From assembly GCF_028475105.1 (NCBI RefSeq), contig NZ_CP116936.1, positions 1,674,001 to 1,738,000 on the forward strand: a stretch of 64,000 nt of DNA, in the 5' to 3' direction. Positions 8,499-18,569 of the stretch are shown here, piece by piece (positions within the stretch are counted from its first letter, which is position 1; each line of letters starts with the position of its first letter). The position numbers were made by a program, and so were the translations under genes. Source of the DNA: Micromonospora sp. LH3U1. Lineage in GTDB: Bacteria > Actinomycetota > Actinomycetes > Mycobacteriales > Micromonosporaceae. The notes under the pieces are model-generated. The model had not been told where the DNA came from, ran no database searches, and was given only the letters and a program-made list of their open reading frames with translations.

Positions 8499-8546
8499 CC
8501 AGCGCGTGCGGTGGGCGGGCGACGGTCCTCGTGCGACGATGGGCTC

Positions 8547-9728
8547 ATGTCCGACGACACGGTGGTGGTGTGGGACGAGTCGCTGCTCGCCTACGACATG
8601 GGTGACCATCCGCTTGACCCGGTCCGGGTGGAGCTGACCGTCGCGCTCGCCCGCGAGCTGGGCATCCTCGATCGGCCCGGGGTGCGCGTGGTCAAGCCGG
8701 AGCCCGCTGACGATGCCCTGCTCACCCGGGTGCACGACCCGGCCTACCTGGCGGCGGTGCGCGCCGCGCCGCGCGACCCGCTGTTCGCCGGGTACGGGCT
8801 GGGCACGTCCGACAACCCGGTCTTCGAGGGGATGCACGAGTCCAGCGCGCTGGTCGTCGGCGCGACGGTGGCCGCCGCCGAGGCGGTCTGGCGCGGCGAT
8901 GCCCGGCGGGCGGTGAACGTGGCCGGCGGCCTGCACCACGCGATGCCGGCCCGGGCCTCTGGTTTCTGTGTCTACAACGACCCCGCGGTGGCCATCGCCC
9001 GCCTGCTCGACCTGGGCGCTGAGCGGATCGCGTACGTGGACGTCGACGTGCACCACGGCGACGGAGTGCAGGACATCTTCTGGGACGACCCCCGGGTGCT
9101 CACGGTCAGCCTGCACGAGACCCCGCTGGCGCTCTTCCCGGGCACCGGTTTCCCGGACGAGACGGGTGGGCCGGGCGCGCAGGGCACCGCGGTCAACATG
9201 CCGCTGCCGCCGGGTGTCGACGACACCGCCTGGCAGCGGGCGTTCCACGCGATCGTGCCGTCGGTGCTGCGCGCGTTCCGGCCGCAGGTGCTCGTCAGCC
9301 AGTGCGGTGCCGATGGGCACCGACTGGATCCGCTCGCCGACCTGAACCTGACGGTGGACGGGCAGCGGGCCACCTACCTGGCGTTGCGGGCACTTGCCGA
9401 CGAGTTGTGCGAGGGCCGTTGGGTGGCCACTGGCGGCGGCGGGTACGCGCTGGTCGAGGTGGTGCCCCGGGCCTGGACGCACCTCTTGGCCGTGGCCACC
9501 GGTGACCCGATCGACCCGGCCACGCTCACCCCACCGGCGTGGCGGGATCTGGTCGCCTCCCGTCGGCTGGGCCGGGAGGTGCCGCTGCGGATGACCGACG
9601 ACGCGGACCCGTCGTACGAGCCGTGGCAGCCGACCGGTGAGCCGAACGCGGTGGACCGGGCGATCGCGGCCACCCGTAAGAAGGTCTTCCCGCTGCTCGG
9701 GCTCGACCCGTACGATCCGCGGGACTGA
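8547..9728 (+). CDS. acuC: AcuC-type acetoin utilisation protein / class I histone deacetylase family
   Basis: A 393-residue Zn-dependent lysine deacylase of the arginase/HDAC fold. The conserved GGLHHA (His130-His131), the metal-binding VDVDVHHGDG (Asp167, His169), the third ligand in QCGADGH (Asp256) and the catalytic-Tyr loop GGGGYAL near 300 are all present. In Bacillus, AcuC deacetylates acetyl-CoA synthetase. Here the next gene, 25 bases downstream, encodes a GNAT/acyl-CoA-synthetase fusion, so the two probably form an acetylation-deacetylation pair. ATG 8547 was chosen because the HDAC alignment starts at SDDTVVVWDE. Confidence 0.9.
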   Translation: MSDDTVVVWDESLLAYDMGDHPLDPVRVELTVALARELGILDRPGVRVVKPEPADDALLTRVHDPAYLAAVRAAPRDPLFAGYGLGTSDNPVFEGMHESSALVVGATVAAAEAVWRGDARRAVNVAGGLHHAMPARASGFCVYNDPAVAIARLLDLGAERIAYVDVDVHHGDGVQDIFWDDPRVLTVSLHETPLALFPGTGFPDETGGPGAQGTAVNMPLPPGVDDTAWQRAFHAIVPSVLRAFRPQVLVSQCGADGHRLDPLADLNLTVDGQRATYLALRALADELCEGRWVATGGGGYALVEVVPRAWTHLLAVATGDPIDPATLTPPAWRDLVASRRLGREVPLRMTDDADPSYEPWQPTGEPNAVDRAIAATRKKVFPLLGLDPYDPRD

Positions 9729-9753
9729 GTCGGGCCGGGGGAGGGCCGCACCG

Positions 9754-12307
9754 GTGACGATCGTGGACCAGCCGGTGGACGTGCTGCTCAGCGACGGCAG
9801 CACTGTCCAGTTGCGACCGATCGACCCGGCCGACGCGCCGGGCATCGTGGCGATGCACAGCCGGTTCTCCGAGCGCACCCGCTACCTTCGGTATTTTTCG
9901 CCGTATCCGCGTATCCCCGAACGCGACCTGATCCGTTTCGTCACCGTCGACCACCACGACCGGGAGGCGTTCGTGGTGCTGGCTGCCGACCAGATCGTCG
10001 CGGTCGGCCGGTACGAGCGGCTCGGCCCGCAGGCCCCGGAGGCGGAGGTGGCCTTCGTGGTGGAGGACGCCTACCAGGGCCGGGGCATCGGCTCGGTGTT
10101 GATGGAGCACCTGGCCGACGCGGCCCGTCGTCACGACATCATGAGCTTCGTCGCCGAGGTGTTGCCGGCCAACGGGACGATGCTGCGGGTCTTCGCCGAC
10201 TTCGGCTACCAGGTTCAGCGCGAGTACGCCGACGGTGTGGTGCACCTGAGTTTCCCGATCGCCCCCACCGAGGCCACGCTGGAGGTGCAGCGCGGTCGGG
10301 AGCACCGCACCGAGGCCCGCTCGATCGCCCGGCTGCTCGCCCCACGTGGCATCGTCGTCTACGGCGCCAGCGCCACCGGCCAGGGTGTCGGCGCGGCGGT
10401 GCTCGGGCACCTGCGTGACGGTGGTTTCACCGGAGCGGTGGTGCCGGTGCATCCGAGCGCGTCGACCGTGGCGGGCCTGCCCGCGTACCCGTCAGCGGTC
10501 GACGCCGGAATGCCGGTGGACCTGGCGGTGGTGGCGGTCCCACCGGAGGCGGCGACTGCGGTGGTCACCGACGCCGCCGCCGCGGGGTGCACGGCCTGGT
10601 GGTCATCTCGGCCGGCTTCGCCGAGGCCGGCGCCGAAGGCGCGGCCACCCAGCGGGCGCTGGTCCGCGCGGCGCACGCCGCCGGGATGCGGGTCGTCGGC
10701 CCGAACTGTCTGGGCGTGGCCAACACCAACCCGGCGGTACGCCTCAACGCCACCCTCGCCCCGGCCCTGCCGCCCGCCGGTCGGGTCGGCATCTTCAGCC
10801 AGTCCGGTGCGTTCGGGGTGGCGCTGCTCGCCGAGGCCGACCGGCGTGGGCTCGGGCTGTCCAGCTTCGTCTCGGCCGGCAACCGGGCCGACGTATCGGG
10901 CAATGACCTTCTTCAGTACTGGCAGGACGACCCCGGCACCGACGTGATCATGTTGTACCTGGAGACCTTCGGTAACCCGCGCAAGTTCGCCCGGCTGGCC
11001 CGGCGGATCGGCCGTGCCAAACCGGTCGTCGCGCTGGCCTCGCCGGCCCGCCCGGTCGGCGTGGGTGACACCGCCGGTCCGGACGGGGTGGCGGTGGCCG
11101 CGCTCTTCGCCCAGTCCGGGGTGATCCGGGTGGACACCGTGCCGGAGCTGCTCGACGTGGGTGTGCTGCTCGCCAACCAGCCGTTGCCGGTCGGCGGCCG
11201 GGTCGGTGTGGTGGGCAACTCGTCGGCCCTGACCGGCCTTGCCGCCACCGCGTGCGCGGGGCAGGGCCTCACCGTCGCCGACGGCTATCCCCGCGATGTC
11301 GGGCCGAGCGCCGGTGCCGCCGAGTTCGCCGCCGCTCTCGCGGAGACGGCCGGCGACGACCAGGTGGACGCCCTGGTGGTGGTCTTCGCCCCGCCGCTGC
11401 CCGGCCAACTGACCGAGGTGGACGCCGACGTGACCGCCGCGCTGCCGGCTGCCCTCGCGCTGGGCAAGCCGACGGTGGCGACGTTCCTGGTCGGGCGGCT
11501 GCCGCCGGGCGTGCCCGCGTACGGCGGCGTGGAGGAGGCGGTGCGCGCTCTGGCCCGGGTGCACCGGTACGCGGAGTGGCTGCGCCGCCCGTCCGGGGTG
11601 ACGCCTGAGCTGCCCGGCATCGATCGAGCCGCCGCGCAGGCAGCGCTCCGCTCCGACGCCGCCGACCAGGGCGCGCTGCTGGCCGCGTACGGCATCGATG
11701 TGGTGGCCTCGGTGCCGATCGACTCGGTCGGCGCGGCGGTCGACGCGGCGGCGCGGTTGGGTTTCCCGGTGGCGCTCAAGGCGGCCGCCCCGGGTTGCGG
11801 CACCGACTCGACCTCGGCGCGGTCCGGCTCGACCTGCCGGACGAGCCGGCCCTCCGTCGCGCGTACGCCGAGTTGGCGGCGGCCTTCGGCGCGGACGCCC
11901 TGGTCCAACCGATGGTCCCGCCCGGGGTGGCGTGCGTGGTGGAGCTGGTGGAAGACCCGGCGTTCGGGCCGGTGGTCGGCTTCGGTCTCGGCGGGGTCGC
12001 CACCGAGTTGCTCGGCGATCGGGCCTGGCGGGCAGTGCCGCTGACCGACCGGGACGCCGCCGAGCTGGTCGACGAGCCCCGGGCGGCGCCGCTGCTGCGC
12101 GGACACCGGGGTGCCGTACCGGTCGACCGGGCGGCCCTGGCCGACCTGCTGCTGCGGGTGGGTCAGCTCGCCGACGAGCAACCCCGGGTGCGGTCGCTGA
12201 CCCTCAACCCGGTGCTCGCCCGCCCGGACGGCATCTCGGTCCTGCACGCCCAGGTACGCGTCGGCGGTGTGGCCGCCCGACCGGACACCGGCCCCCGTCG
12301 CCTGTGA
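9754..12307 (+). CDS. GNAT acetyltransferase fused to ADP-forming acyl-CoA synthetase (two apparent frameshifts)
   Basis: A single long gene read in three frames. Residues 1-170 are a GNAT domain with the acetyl-CoA loop QGRGIGS (108-114). It is followed by a CoA-binding domain (IVVYGASATGQGVG), a succinyl-CoA-ligase-like domain (PNCLGVANT, FSQSGAFG) and a C-terminal ATP-grasp portion. This is the architecture of actinobacterial Pat-type protein acetyltransferases. The frame changes near 10584-10590 and near 11797-11802; in each case adding one G to a G run (GCGGGG-TGCAC, CCGGG-TTGCGG) restores continuous homologous protein. I infer assembly errors rather than decay, since every domain is otherwise intact. 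GTG 9754 has GGGGAGGG upstream and follows acuC. Confidence 0.8.
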
Positions 12308-12317
12308 GTGCGTCGGG

Positions 12318-12725
12318 TCAGGCGCGGCTGGAGATCTGCTGGACGGCCCAGGCGTTGCCGTCCGGGTCGGTGAAGAAGACAAAGCCCACGTTGTCCAACG
12401 GGTGCGGCGTGGGGCTCGGGCTCGCGCCGAGCACCTGGATCTCACTGACCTCCACACCACGTTCGACCAGCTGCGCGTGGGCGTGCTCGATGTCGGGCAC
12501 CACCAGTTGCAGGCCCTTGAGCGAGCCGGGCGGCATGTCCGGGACGGCGCCCTTGCCGATCACGATCGAGCAGCCCGAGCCGGGCGGGGTCAGTTGGATG
12601 ATGCGTGCCTCGTCGCCGATCACCGTGTCGTGGTCCACCGTGAAGCCGAGCTGGTCCGCGTAGAACGCCTTCGCCCGGTCCAGATCGGACACCGGCACGA
12701 TCACCACTTCCAACGTCCAGTTCAT
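12318..12725 (-). CDS. VOC (glyoxalase/bleomycin-resistance) family protein
   Basis: A 135-residue single vicinal-oxygen-chelate domain: a beta-alpha-beta-beta-beta half starting LEVVIVPVSDLDRAKAFYAD, and a second half ending FFTDPDGNAWAVQQ. Substrate unknown. It is the last gene of a three-gene unit (ArsR, SRPBCC, VOC) with 4-nt overlaps, so all three are probably made together and repressed by the ArsR protein. It ends 10 bases from the convergent synthetase gene. Confidence 0.85.
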   Translation of the reverse strand: MNWTLEVVIVPVSDLDRAKAFYADQLGFTVDHDTVIGDEARIIQLTPPGSGCSIVIGKGAVPDMPPGSLKGLQLVVPDIEHAHAQLVERGVEVSEIQVLGASPSPTPHPLDNVGFVFFTDPDGNAWAVQQISSRA

Positions 12726-13228
12726 GATTGCTCTCCTCGTGTCGTCGTTGTCGAGTGCAGCAGCGCCGCGAGCCGTGTGAAGCTCTGCCCGACGCCGCGG
12801 GCCATCGGGTAGCGCAGCACGGTGTCCCGCCCCTCGGCGGTGGCGTAGAGCAGGGTGGTGGTGACTGTCGTTCGCCCGGCCAAGTCGGTGAACTCGTGGC
12901 TGACCAGGGTCTCGCCCGGGTAGGACTGGTCGTCGAAGAGCTCGGTGCAGACCAGCCGGTGCGGTGGCTCGACCTGCCGGTAGACCCCAGCCTGGACCAT
13001 CCGGGCGCCTCCCGGGCCCAGCGACACGAACCGCCACCGCCCGCCGACCCGCAGGTCGACGTCGCATGCCGTGAGCCGCCAGCCGCGTGCGCCATACCAG
13101 CGGACCAGCAGCTCGGGTTGGGTGAAAGCGGCGAACACCAGCTGCGCCGGAGCCTCGAACAGCCGACGCAACACGATCTCCCGGTCGCCCGGGGTGTCCA
13201 CGACGAGCGGATCGTCGATGCCGGTCAC
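12722..13228 (-). CDS. SRPBCC / AHSA1-domain protein
   Basis: A 168-residue helix-grip protein: REIVLRRLFEAPAQLVFAAF at the N-terminus, WYGARGW near 60, and FTDLAGRTTVTTTLLY in the second half, all typical of the AHSA1 (Aha1-like) subfamily. Members of this family next to ArsR genes are common in actinobacteria, with poorly known roles. GTG 13228 overlaps the ArsR stop by 4 nt, and its own stop overlaps the VOC start by 4 nt, so translation is likely coupled. Confidence 0.85.
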   Translation of the reverse strand: MTGIDDPLVVDTPGDREIVLRRLFEAPAQLVFAAFTQPELLVRWYGARGWRLTACDVDLRVGGRWRFVSLGPGGARMVQAGVYRQVEPPHRLVCTELFDDQSYPGETLVSHEFTDLAGRTTVTTTLLYATAEGRDTVLRYPMARGVGQSFTRLAALLHSTTTTRGEQS

Positions 13229-13602
13229 CTGCCCGGTCCGTCCGGTCGGGTGCGGCGGCGCTCGGTGTCGATCTGGTCGACGGCCTGGAGTTCGTCGAGC
13301 AGGGCGTCGAGGCGCTGGTAGCTCTCCGCCCAGTAGTCGCGGTAGTCGGCGAGCCAGGCCGTGGCCTCCCGCAGCGGGCGGGCTTCCAGTCGGCACGGCC
13401 GGCGCTGGGCGTCCCGCCCCCGGCTGACGAGGCCAGCGCGTTCCAGCACCTTGACGTGCTTGGAGATTGCCGGCTGGCTCATCTCGAAGGGCTCAGCCAG
13501 CTCGGTCACGGTCGCCGCGCCGACCGCGAGCCGGGCGAGGATGGCCCGCCGGGTCGGGTCGGCCAGCGCCGCGAAGGTCGCGTCCAACAGCTCTGCGCTC
13601 AC
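13225..13602 (-). CDS. ArsR family winged-helix repressor
   Basis: A 125-residue ArsR/SmtB-type regulator: LLDATFAALADPTRRAILA followed by the recognition helix EMSQPAISKHVKVLERAGL. The Cys metal-site motif ELCVCDL is absent, so this is not a classical metal sensor. The C-terminal extension (YRDYWAESYQRLDALLDEL) is the form paired with SRPBCC genes. GTG 13602 is chosen because it follows AGGAGG by 7 bases and the domain starts at once. It should repress its own operon through the palindrome just upstream. Confidence 0.85.
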   Translation of the reverse strand: MSAELLDATFAALADPTRRAILARLAVGAATVTELAEPFEMSQPAISKHVKVLERAGLVSRGRDAQRRPCRLEARPLREATAWLADYRDYWAESYQRLDALLDELQAVDQIDTERRRTRPDGPGR

Positions 13603-13625
13603 CGTCCATAACCTCCTGGTTTCAT

Positions 13626-13637
13626 AACCAGATGGTT
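13626..13637. promoter_or_regulatory. Probable ArsR operator palindrome
   Basis: A perfect 12-bp dyad AACCAGATGGTT inside ATAACCAGATGGTTTGTAT, 24 bases upstream of the ArsR start and in an unusually AT-rich patch for this DNA. Its position and form fit autoregulation; function is inferred. Confidence 0.55.
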
Positions 13638-13678
13638 TGTATCGCGGATCAGCGCCACCGTCAAGCACCTCGACACCA

Positions 13679-13711
13679 TGGAAGGCCCCGGCGAACCGCC
13701 AGGGCCTTCCA
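13679..13711 (-). terminator. Terminator hairpin downstream of sigB
   Basis: A 10-bp stem TGGAAGGCCC / GGGCCTTCCA (13679-13688 with 13702-13711), 15 bases after the sigB stop on the minus strand. No clear U tract follows. Confidence 0.6.
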
Positions 13712-13726
13712 CGGGAACCGGGTGCG

Positions 13727-14743
13727 TCAGCAGGCGTACGCCTCCAGACGCTGGGCCCGCTCCGGGGCGCGCAGCTTCAGCAGCGTCACCTTCTCGATCT
13801 GTCGAATCCGCTCCCGGGACAGGCCGAACTCACGGCCGACCTCGTCCAGGGTGCGCTGCCGGCCATCGTCCAGACCGAACCGGAGCCGGATGACCGCCTG
13901 CTCCCGCTGAGACAGGGTGGCCAGCACGACGCTGACCTCGTTGCGCAACTCGCCCTGGGCGGCGGCGTCGCCCGGCTCCGTGCGCGGGTCCACCGAGGCC
14001 ACGAAGTCACCGAGCGCGCTTTCGCCGTCGTCGCCCACGGCCTGATCCAGACTGACCGGCTCCCGGTCGTAGGAGATCAGCTCGATGACCTGAATCTCAG
14101 GGACCTCCAGTGCGCGGGCCACCTCCGCGACCGTCGGTTCGCGGCCCAGCGTCACCGACAGCTCGCGGCGGGCCCGGACCATCCGGTTGACCTGCTCGAC
14201 CATGTGCACCGGGATGCGGATCGTGCGGGCCTGGTCGGCCATCGCGCGGGTGATCGCCTGCCGGATCCACCAGGTGGCGTACGTGGAGAACTTGTAGCCC
14301 TTGGCGTAGTCGAACTTCTCCACCGCGCGGATCAGACCGAGGTTGCCCTCCTGGATCAGGTCGAGGAACGCCATTCCGCGTCCGGTGTAGCGCTTGGCGA
14401 TGCTGACCACCAGCCGCAGGTTCGCCTCCAACAGGTGGTCCTTGGCCGCCCGGCCCTCCGCGACGATCAGCTCCAGGTCGGCCCGCAACTCCGGGGAGAC
14501 CGGGGTGCAGGTGGCCAACTTCTCGTCGGCGAACAGGCCGGCCTCGATCCGCCGGGCCAGATCGACCTCCTGTGCGGCGGTCAGCAGCTTCGTCCGGCCG
14601 ATCCCGTTCAGGTACGCGCGAACCAGGTCGGTGGAGATGCCGCGCTCGTCGGTGGCGTCCAGGTCGGCGAGGACCTCGGAGGCGCCGTCGGTGTTCGTCG
14701 TGGTGGCCAGGCGCGTCCGGTGTTCCGTCATCTGCAGGACCAT
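13727..14743 (-). CDS. sigB: Group 2 sigma-70 factor (SigB-like)
   Basis: A 338-residue sigma factor with region 1.2 ([20 protein letters not shown]), regions 2.1-2.4 ([49 protein letters not shown]), region 3 and the region 4.2 HTH ([19 protein letters not shown]). It lacks the long acidic N-terminal extension of the primary factor at 25796-27394, which makes it a group 2 factor. Together with ideR nearby it recalls mycobacterial sigB-ideR synteny. It probably directs stress and stationary-phase transcription. ATG 14743 has GGGGAG upstream; a second ATG four codons later is possible. Confidence 0.9.
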   Translation of the reverse strand: MVLQMTEHRTRLATTTNTDGASEVLADLDATDERGISTDLVRAYLNGIGRTKLLTAAQEVDLARRIEAGLFADEKLATCTPVSPELRADLELIVAEGRAAKDHLLEANLRLVVSIAKRYTGRGMAFLDLIQEGNLGLIRAVEKFDYAKGYKFSTYATWWIRQAITRAMADQARTIRIPVHMVEQVNRMVRARRELSVTLGREPTVAEVARALEVPEIQVIELISYDREPVSLDQAVGDDGESALGDFVASVDPRTEPGDAAAQGELRNEVSVVLATLSQREQAVIRLRFGLDDGRQRTLDEVGREFGLSRERIRQIEKVTLLKLRAPERAQRLEAYAC

Positions 14744-14974
14744 CTCTGTCTCTCCCCGTTTCCACGTCTGTGCCGTGTCTCCGGCCCAGTGGCGCCGGTG
14801 TGCACACAGCTTGGCGGGCGGGGCGTAAAACGGGAGTGAGGCGATCGGGCACCCGACAGGAATTGGGTCGGATCGCTGGTGCGGTGTGTCGTCCCGGTGT
14901 GTGGTTGCCCGCCACGGCTACGTTGCGGACGGTCGGCCACCTCTGGTCGGCGAGGACAAAAGTTGGAGGACGGT

Positions 14975-15763
14975 GTGGTCTTCAAGCGGCTCATGAAGGC
15001 GATGGGGGTCGGCGGCCCGTCGGTGGAGACGGTGCTGGCCAACCCGAACTGCCGCCCGGGCGGTCAGCTGGAGGGCCGCATCCAGGTGCTCGGCGGCGAC
15101 CACCAGGTCGACATCGACCACGTGACCCTCGGCCTGGTCACCCGGGTCGAGGTCGAGAGCGGCGACAACGACTACGACACCACTCAGGAGTTCCACCGCC
15201 AACAGGTCACCGGCGCGTTCCGGCTGGAACCAGGGCAGCGCTACGACATCCCGTTCCGCTTCGACGTGCCGTGGGAGACACCGGTCACCGAGCTGTACGG
15301 GCAGCACCTGCACGGCATGACGATGGGCCTGCGTACGGAGCTGGAGGTCGCACGCGCCGTCGACAAGGGCGACCTGGACGCCGTGTCGGTGCACCCGCTG
15401 CCGGCGCAGGAGCGACTGCTGGACGCGTTGCTGCGGCTGGGCTTCCGGTTCGCACGCGCCGATGTGGAGCGTGGCCACATCTATGGCGTACGGCAGTCGC
15501 TGCCGTTCTATCAGGAAATCGAGTTCAGCCCGGCGTCGCAGTACGCCCGCTCGATCAACCAGTTGGAGGTCACCTTCATCGCCGACGCGCAGCAGATGCA
15601 GGTGGTGCTGGAGGTCGACAAGCGCGGCGGTGTCTTCACCGAGGGCCGGGACGCCTTCGGCCGCTTCACCGTCGACCACGCCACCGCCGACCGCACCGAC
15701 TGGACCGCCGAACTCGACAACTGGCTCCGCCAGTCCCTAACCCGCCGAGGCCTCTTCTCCTAA
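14975..15763 (+). CDS. spo0M: Spo0M-like sporulation-control protein
   Basis: A 262-residue arrestin-like protein of the SpoOM family: FKRLMKAMGVGGPSVETVL at the N-terminus, then beta-rich repeats (GGQLEGRIQVLGG, ELYGQHLHGMTMGLRTELEV) and the family's VARAVDKGDLDAVSVHPLPA segment. No signal peptide or membrane span is visible. In Bacillus, Spo0M affects sporulation and cytokinesis; in this sporulating actinobacterial lineage a link to cell division is plausible but inferred. GTG 14975 follows GGAGGA by 4 bases. Confidence 0.85.
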   Translation: MVFKRLMKAMGVGGPSVETVLANPNCRPGGQLEGRIQVLGGDHQVDIDHVTLGLVTRVEVESGDNDYDTTQEFHRQQVTGAFRLEPGQRYDIPFRFDVPWETPVTELYGQHLHGMTMGLRTELEVARAVDKGDLDAVSVHPLPAQERLLDALLRLGFRFARADVERGHIYGVRQSLPFYQEIEFSPASQYARSINQLEVTFIADAQQMQVVLEVDKRGGVFTEGRDAFGRFTVDHATADRTDWTAELDNWLRQSLTRRGLFS

Positions 15764-15792
15764 CCCCACCCCGCCCGCCCCACCCCGGCTTT

Positions 15793-15861
15793 CCTCGGTG
15801 ATCATGAAGTTATTGCCCCGACACGCCGCTGCGGTGGGTAATAACTTCATGATCAACGAGG
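15793..15861. repeat. Intergenic inverted repeat R4 (GATCATGAAGTT subfamily)
   Basis: A 22-bp stem with one mismatch (15793-15814 with 15840-15861), core TGATCATGAAGTTATT, extending a few pairs further with a wobble. It fills the convergent gap between spo0M and dtd. Both its arm and part of its loop (CGACACGCCG) recur in the element at 61840-61900. Confidence 0.85.
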
Positions 15862-15878
15862 CGGGAGGCGGGGTGGGG

Positions 15879-16301
15879 TTAGAGGTCTAGGAGGAGGGTT
15901 CGGGGGCCTACGTTGGTGCTCTCGACGAGCATGTGGGCGCGGAAGCGGCCGGTCTCGACCGGTGCGCCGCGCTGGCGCAGCGCATCGACGACTGCCGTCA
16001 CCAACGGCTCGGCCACCTCGGCGGGGGCGGCGGCTGTCCAGCTCGGACGGCGGCCCTTGCGGGCGTCTCCGTAGAGGGTGAACTGGCTGACCACCAGGAT
16101 CGGCGCACCGGTATCGGCGGCCGACCGCTCGTCGTCCAGGATGCGCAGCTCGTGAACCTTCCGGGCCATCGTCTGAGCGGTCTCCACGCTGTCGGTGTGG
16201 GTCACCCCGAGCAGCACCAGCAGGCCGTTCTCGATCGCGCCGACCACCTCGCCGTCCACGGTCACGCTCGCCCGTCCGACGGTCTGCACCACCGCACGCA
16301 T
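15879..16301 (-). CDS. dtd: D-aminoacyl-tRNA deacylase
   Basis: A 140-residue DTD, the usual length. It removes D-amino acids (and Gly from tRNA-Ala) mischarged onto tRNA. The two signature motifs are intact: SQFTLYGD near residue 78 and the Gly-Pro motif [10 protein letters not shown] at the C-terminus. It begins with the canonical [17 protein letters not shown]. It lies downstream of the methyltransferase gene, across 88 bases of GCC-rich repeats. Confidence 0.95.
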   Translation of the reverse strand: MRAVVQTVGRASVTVDGEVVGAIENGLLVLLGVTHTDSVETAQTMARKVHELRILDDERSAADTGAPILVVSQFTLYGDARKGRRPSWTAAAPAEVAEPLVTAVVDALRQRGAPVETGRFRAHMLVESTNVGPRTLLLDL

Positions 16302-16315
16302 CAGCAGACCACCGC

Positions 16316-16376
16316 CGTGCGCGCCGCAAAGGCCGCCGCAAAGGCCGCCGCGGAACCCGCCGCAAAGCCCGCCGCC
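16316..16376. repeat. Short GCCGCAAAG-rich direct repeats
   Basis: Several imperfect 9-12-bp copies of GCCGCAAAGGCC occur in the 88-base gap between dtd and the methyltransferase. No function is apparent. Confidence 0.6.
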
Positions 16377-16389
16377 GGTACGACTCGCA

Positions 16390-17874
16390 TCAGGTGGTCA
16401 CCGGCTCGATGAAGCCGCGCTCGACCAGGTGCGCCACGATCGGGCCCGCGGCCTCGGCCATCTCGTCGGGCTCGACGTCGTGCGCCGCGGCGAGCAGGGC
16501 GAGCTGATCGCGCAGCGGGAGCCGGCCGTCGGCGCCACCGACCAGTGCCAGCACCAGCGGGTCGATCTCCTCGGTCCAGCGCGGGCCGTGCGGCATCGCG
16601 AGGACCTGCCGGTCCACCGCCCAGCCCTCGTCGCCCATGGTGGCCTCCTGCCGCAGCTGGAGGCCCTCGGCGGCCCGGTAGCGCTCGGCGAGCAGCGCCT
16701 CGGTGTCGCGTACCTTGAGGAAGTCCTGGCGGTCGAACCAGGCGGCGATCTGATCGCCCAGCGGCGGCTGCACCCGCTGGCGCAGGTCCTCCACGCGGAC
16801 CACCGGGTCGGCGTGCCCACCTCGGCGCAGCGACACGATGCCGAAGCCGATCCCCTCCACCTTGTGCGCGTCGAACCAGTCCAGCCAGGCGGCCATCCGC
16901 TGTGGGTCGGCGGTCTCGCCGACGTCGGTGAGCCACAGGTCGACGTACGCCATCGGGTCGGCCACCTCGCGCTGGATCACCCAGGCGTCCAGGCCGGTCC
17001 CGGCGAACCAGCCGGCCACCCGCTCGTCCCACTCCTCACCGGCGACGTGCACCCAGTTCGCCAGGTACTGCATGGTGCCGCCCTCGGTGAGCAGGCCGGG
17101 GGCGGCGGCGGCCAGTTCGGCGCCGATCGCGTCACCGACCCGGCCGGAGTCGCGGTAGACGTGCGTGGTGGTGCCCGGGCCGACCACGAACGGCGGGTTG
17201 CTCACCACCAGGTCGAAGCGCCGCCCGGCCACCGGCGCGACCATGTCGCCGCGCAGCAGCTCCCAGTCCTGGCCGTTGAGGGCGGCGGTGGTCGCGGCGA
17301 AGCGCAGCGCCCGCTCCGAGAGGTCGGTGGCGGTCACCGATCTGGCGTGGGTGGCCAGGTGCAGGGCCTGGACGCCGGAGCCGGTGCCCAGGTCGAGTGC
17401 GGTGTCGACCGACCGGCGCATGGTCGCGCCGATCAGGGTGTGGGTGGCCCCGCCGACGCCGAGGACGTGCTCGGCGTGCAACGGTCGGCCCGGCCGTGCG
17501 CTGGCTGGCACGTCGGCGAGCACCCACCAGTCGTCCCCGTACGGCTCCAGGTCGACGCCGGCACGCAGGCCGTCGCCGTACCGCTCGACCAGCCCGCCGG
17601 CCAGCGCCTCCGCCAGGCTCAGCGGCGCCAGCGCGGCGGCCACCGCCGCCTCCGGCTCGGTCTGGTCGCAGATGAACACCCGGATCAGGGTGCCGAGCGG
17701 GTCGCCGTCCTCGGTGGCGCGCAGCGCCGCCCGGTAGTCGTTCCGGGAGACCGCGGCGGTTGCCTGCGCGCCCAGCCTCTCGGCGATGCCGTTGCCGGTG
17801 AACCCGGTCCGGGTCAGCGCGGTCCGCAGCGCGTCGACGCCGGCGGGGGAGAGCAGCATGTCGTGTTCGTCCAC
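16390..17874 (-). CDS. Class I SAM-dependent methyltransferase (HemK/RlmG-like core)
   Basis: A 494-residue methyltransferase. The SAM motif [14 protein letters not shown] is at 158-171, the acidic strand end is [10 protein letters not shown] near 181, and the amino-acceptor motif NPPF at 226-229. NPPF/Y enzymes methylate exocyclic or amide nitrogens (rRNA guanine or adenine, or protein Gln). A 150-residue N-terminal domain and a 200-residue C-terminal domain flank the core; this three-part layout is a known actinobacterial family whose target is not established to my knowledge. ATG 17874 is the first start in frame. It is followed by dtd on the same strand. Confidence 0.8.
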   Translation of the reverse strand: MDEHDMLLSPAGVDALRTALTRTGFTGNGIAERLGAQATAAVSRNDYRAALRATEDGDPLGTLIRVFICDQTEPEAAVAAALAPLSLAEALAGGLVERYGDGLRAGVDLEPYGDDWWVLADVPASARPGRPLHAEHVLGVGGATHTLIGATMRRSVDTALDLGTGSGVQALHLATHARSVTATDLSERALRFAATTAALNGQDWELLRGDMVAPVAGRRFDLVVSNPPFVVGPGTTTHVYRDSGRVGDAIGAELAAAAPGLLTEGGTMQYLANWVHVAGEEWDERVAGWFAGTGLDAWVIQREVADPMAYVDLWLTDVGETADPQRMAAWLDWFDAHKVEGIGFGIVSLRRGGHADPVVRVEDLRQRVQPPLGDQIAAWFDRQDFLKVRDTEALLAERYRAAEGLQLRQEATMGDEGWAVDRQVLAMPHGPRWTEEIDPLVLALVGGADGRLPLRDQLALLAAAHDVEPDEMAEAAGPIVAHLVERGFIEPVTT

Positions 17875-17978
17875 GCCGTCATCCTGCCTCCCGTTGCGTC
17901 CCGGCTCGGCGCCACCCGCCGGAAGACGTCGGAGCGTCGGTGTCCGCCCGGCTCGCTGAGCCAGGCAGGATGGTCGGC

Positions 17979-18560
17979 ATGACGCTTGTGCTGCCCATCG
18001 ACCCGGAGGCCAACCGGCTGCTGGAGCGCAGCCCCCTGGCCCTGCTCCTCGGCATGGTTCTCGATCAGCAGGTGCCGATGGAGAAGGCGTTCTCCTCGCC
18101 GTACGTGTTGGCGCAGCGGCTCGGGCATGACCTGGACGCGGCGGAGTTGGCCGGGTACGACCTGGAGGCCCTGGTCGCGCTCTTCGCCCAGCCGCCCGCG
18201 CTGCACCGGTTTCCGAAGGCGATGGCGGCCCGGGTGCAGGAGGTCTGCCAGGTCCTGATGGAGCGCTACGACGGCGACGCGGCGCTGCTCTGGGCCGACG
18301 TCGCCGACGGGCCGGAGCTGCTGCGTCGGGTCTCCGGGCTGCCTGGCTTCGGCAAGCAGAAGGCGCAGATCTTCGTGGCTCTGCTCGGCAAGCGGTTCGG
18401 GGTGACCCCGCAGGACTGGCGGGAGGCGGCCGGCGGGTACGGCGACCCCGGCGCGTACCGGTCCGTGGCCGACGTCACCGACGTCGATTCGCTGCGCCGG
18501 GTGCGGGAGTACAAGCAGCAGTCGAAGGCGGTAGCCAAGGCGAAGGCCGCCGAGGGCTGA
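17979..18560 (+). CDS. HhH-GPD-type base excision repair protein
   Basis: A 193-residue protein of the actinobacterial HhH-GPD family. LLLGMVLDQQVPMEKAF near residue 17 matches the fold's first helices, and the helix-hairpin-helix reads VSGLPGFGKQKAQIFVALLG near 130. No C-terminal Fe-S Cys cluster is present, unlike EndoIII/MutY. The usual catalytic Asp position after the hairpin is not obvious (TPQDW is the nearest). DNA glycosylase activity is therefore family-based. ATG 17979 has AGGA 8 bases upstream; another ATG lies three codons earlier. Confidence 0.75.
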   Translation: MTLVLPIDPEANRLLERSPLALLLGMVLDQQVPMEKAFSSPYVLAQRLGHDLDAAELAGYDLEALVALFAQPPALHRFPKAMAARVQEVCQVLMERYDGDAALLWADVADGPELLRRVSGLPGFGKQKAQIFVALLGKRFGVTPQDWREAAGGYGDPGAYRSVADVTDVDSLRRVREYKQQSKAVAKAKAAEG

Positions 18561-18569
18561 GCCGGTCGC

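Noticed and set aside
9754..12307. Calling the GNAT/synthetase fusion a pseudogene
   Set aside because: Only two single-base gaps in G runs interrupt it, the domains are otherwise complete, and the same error type occurs in other genes here.
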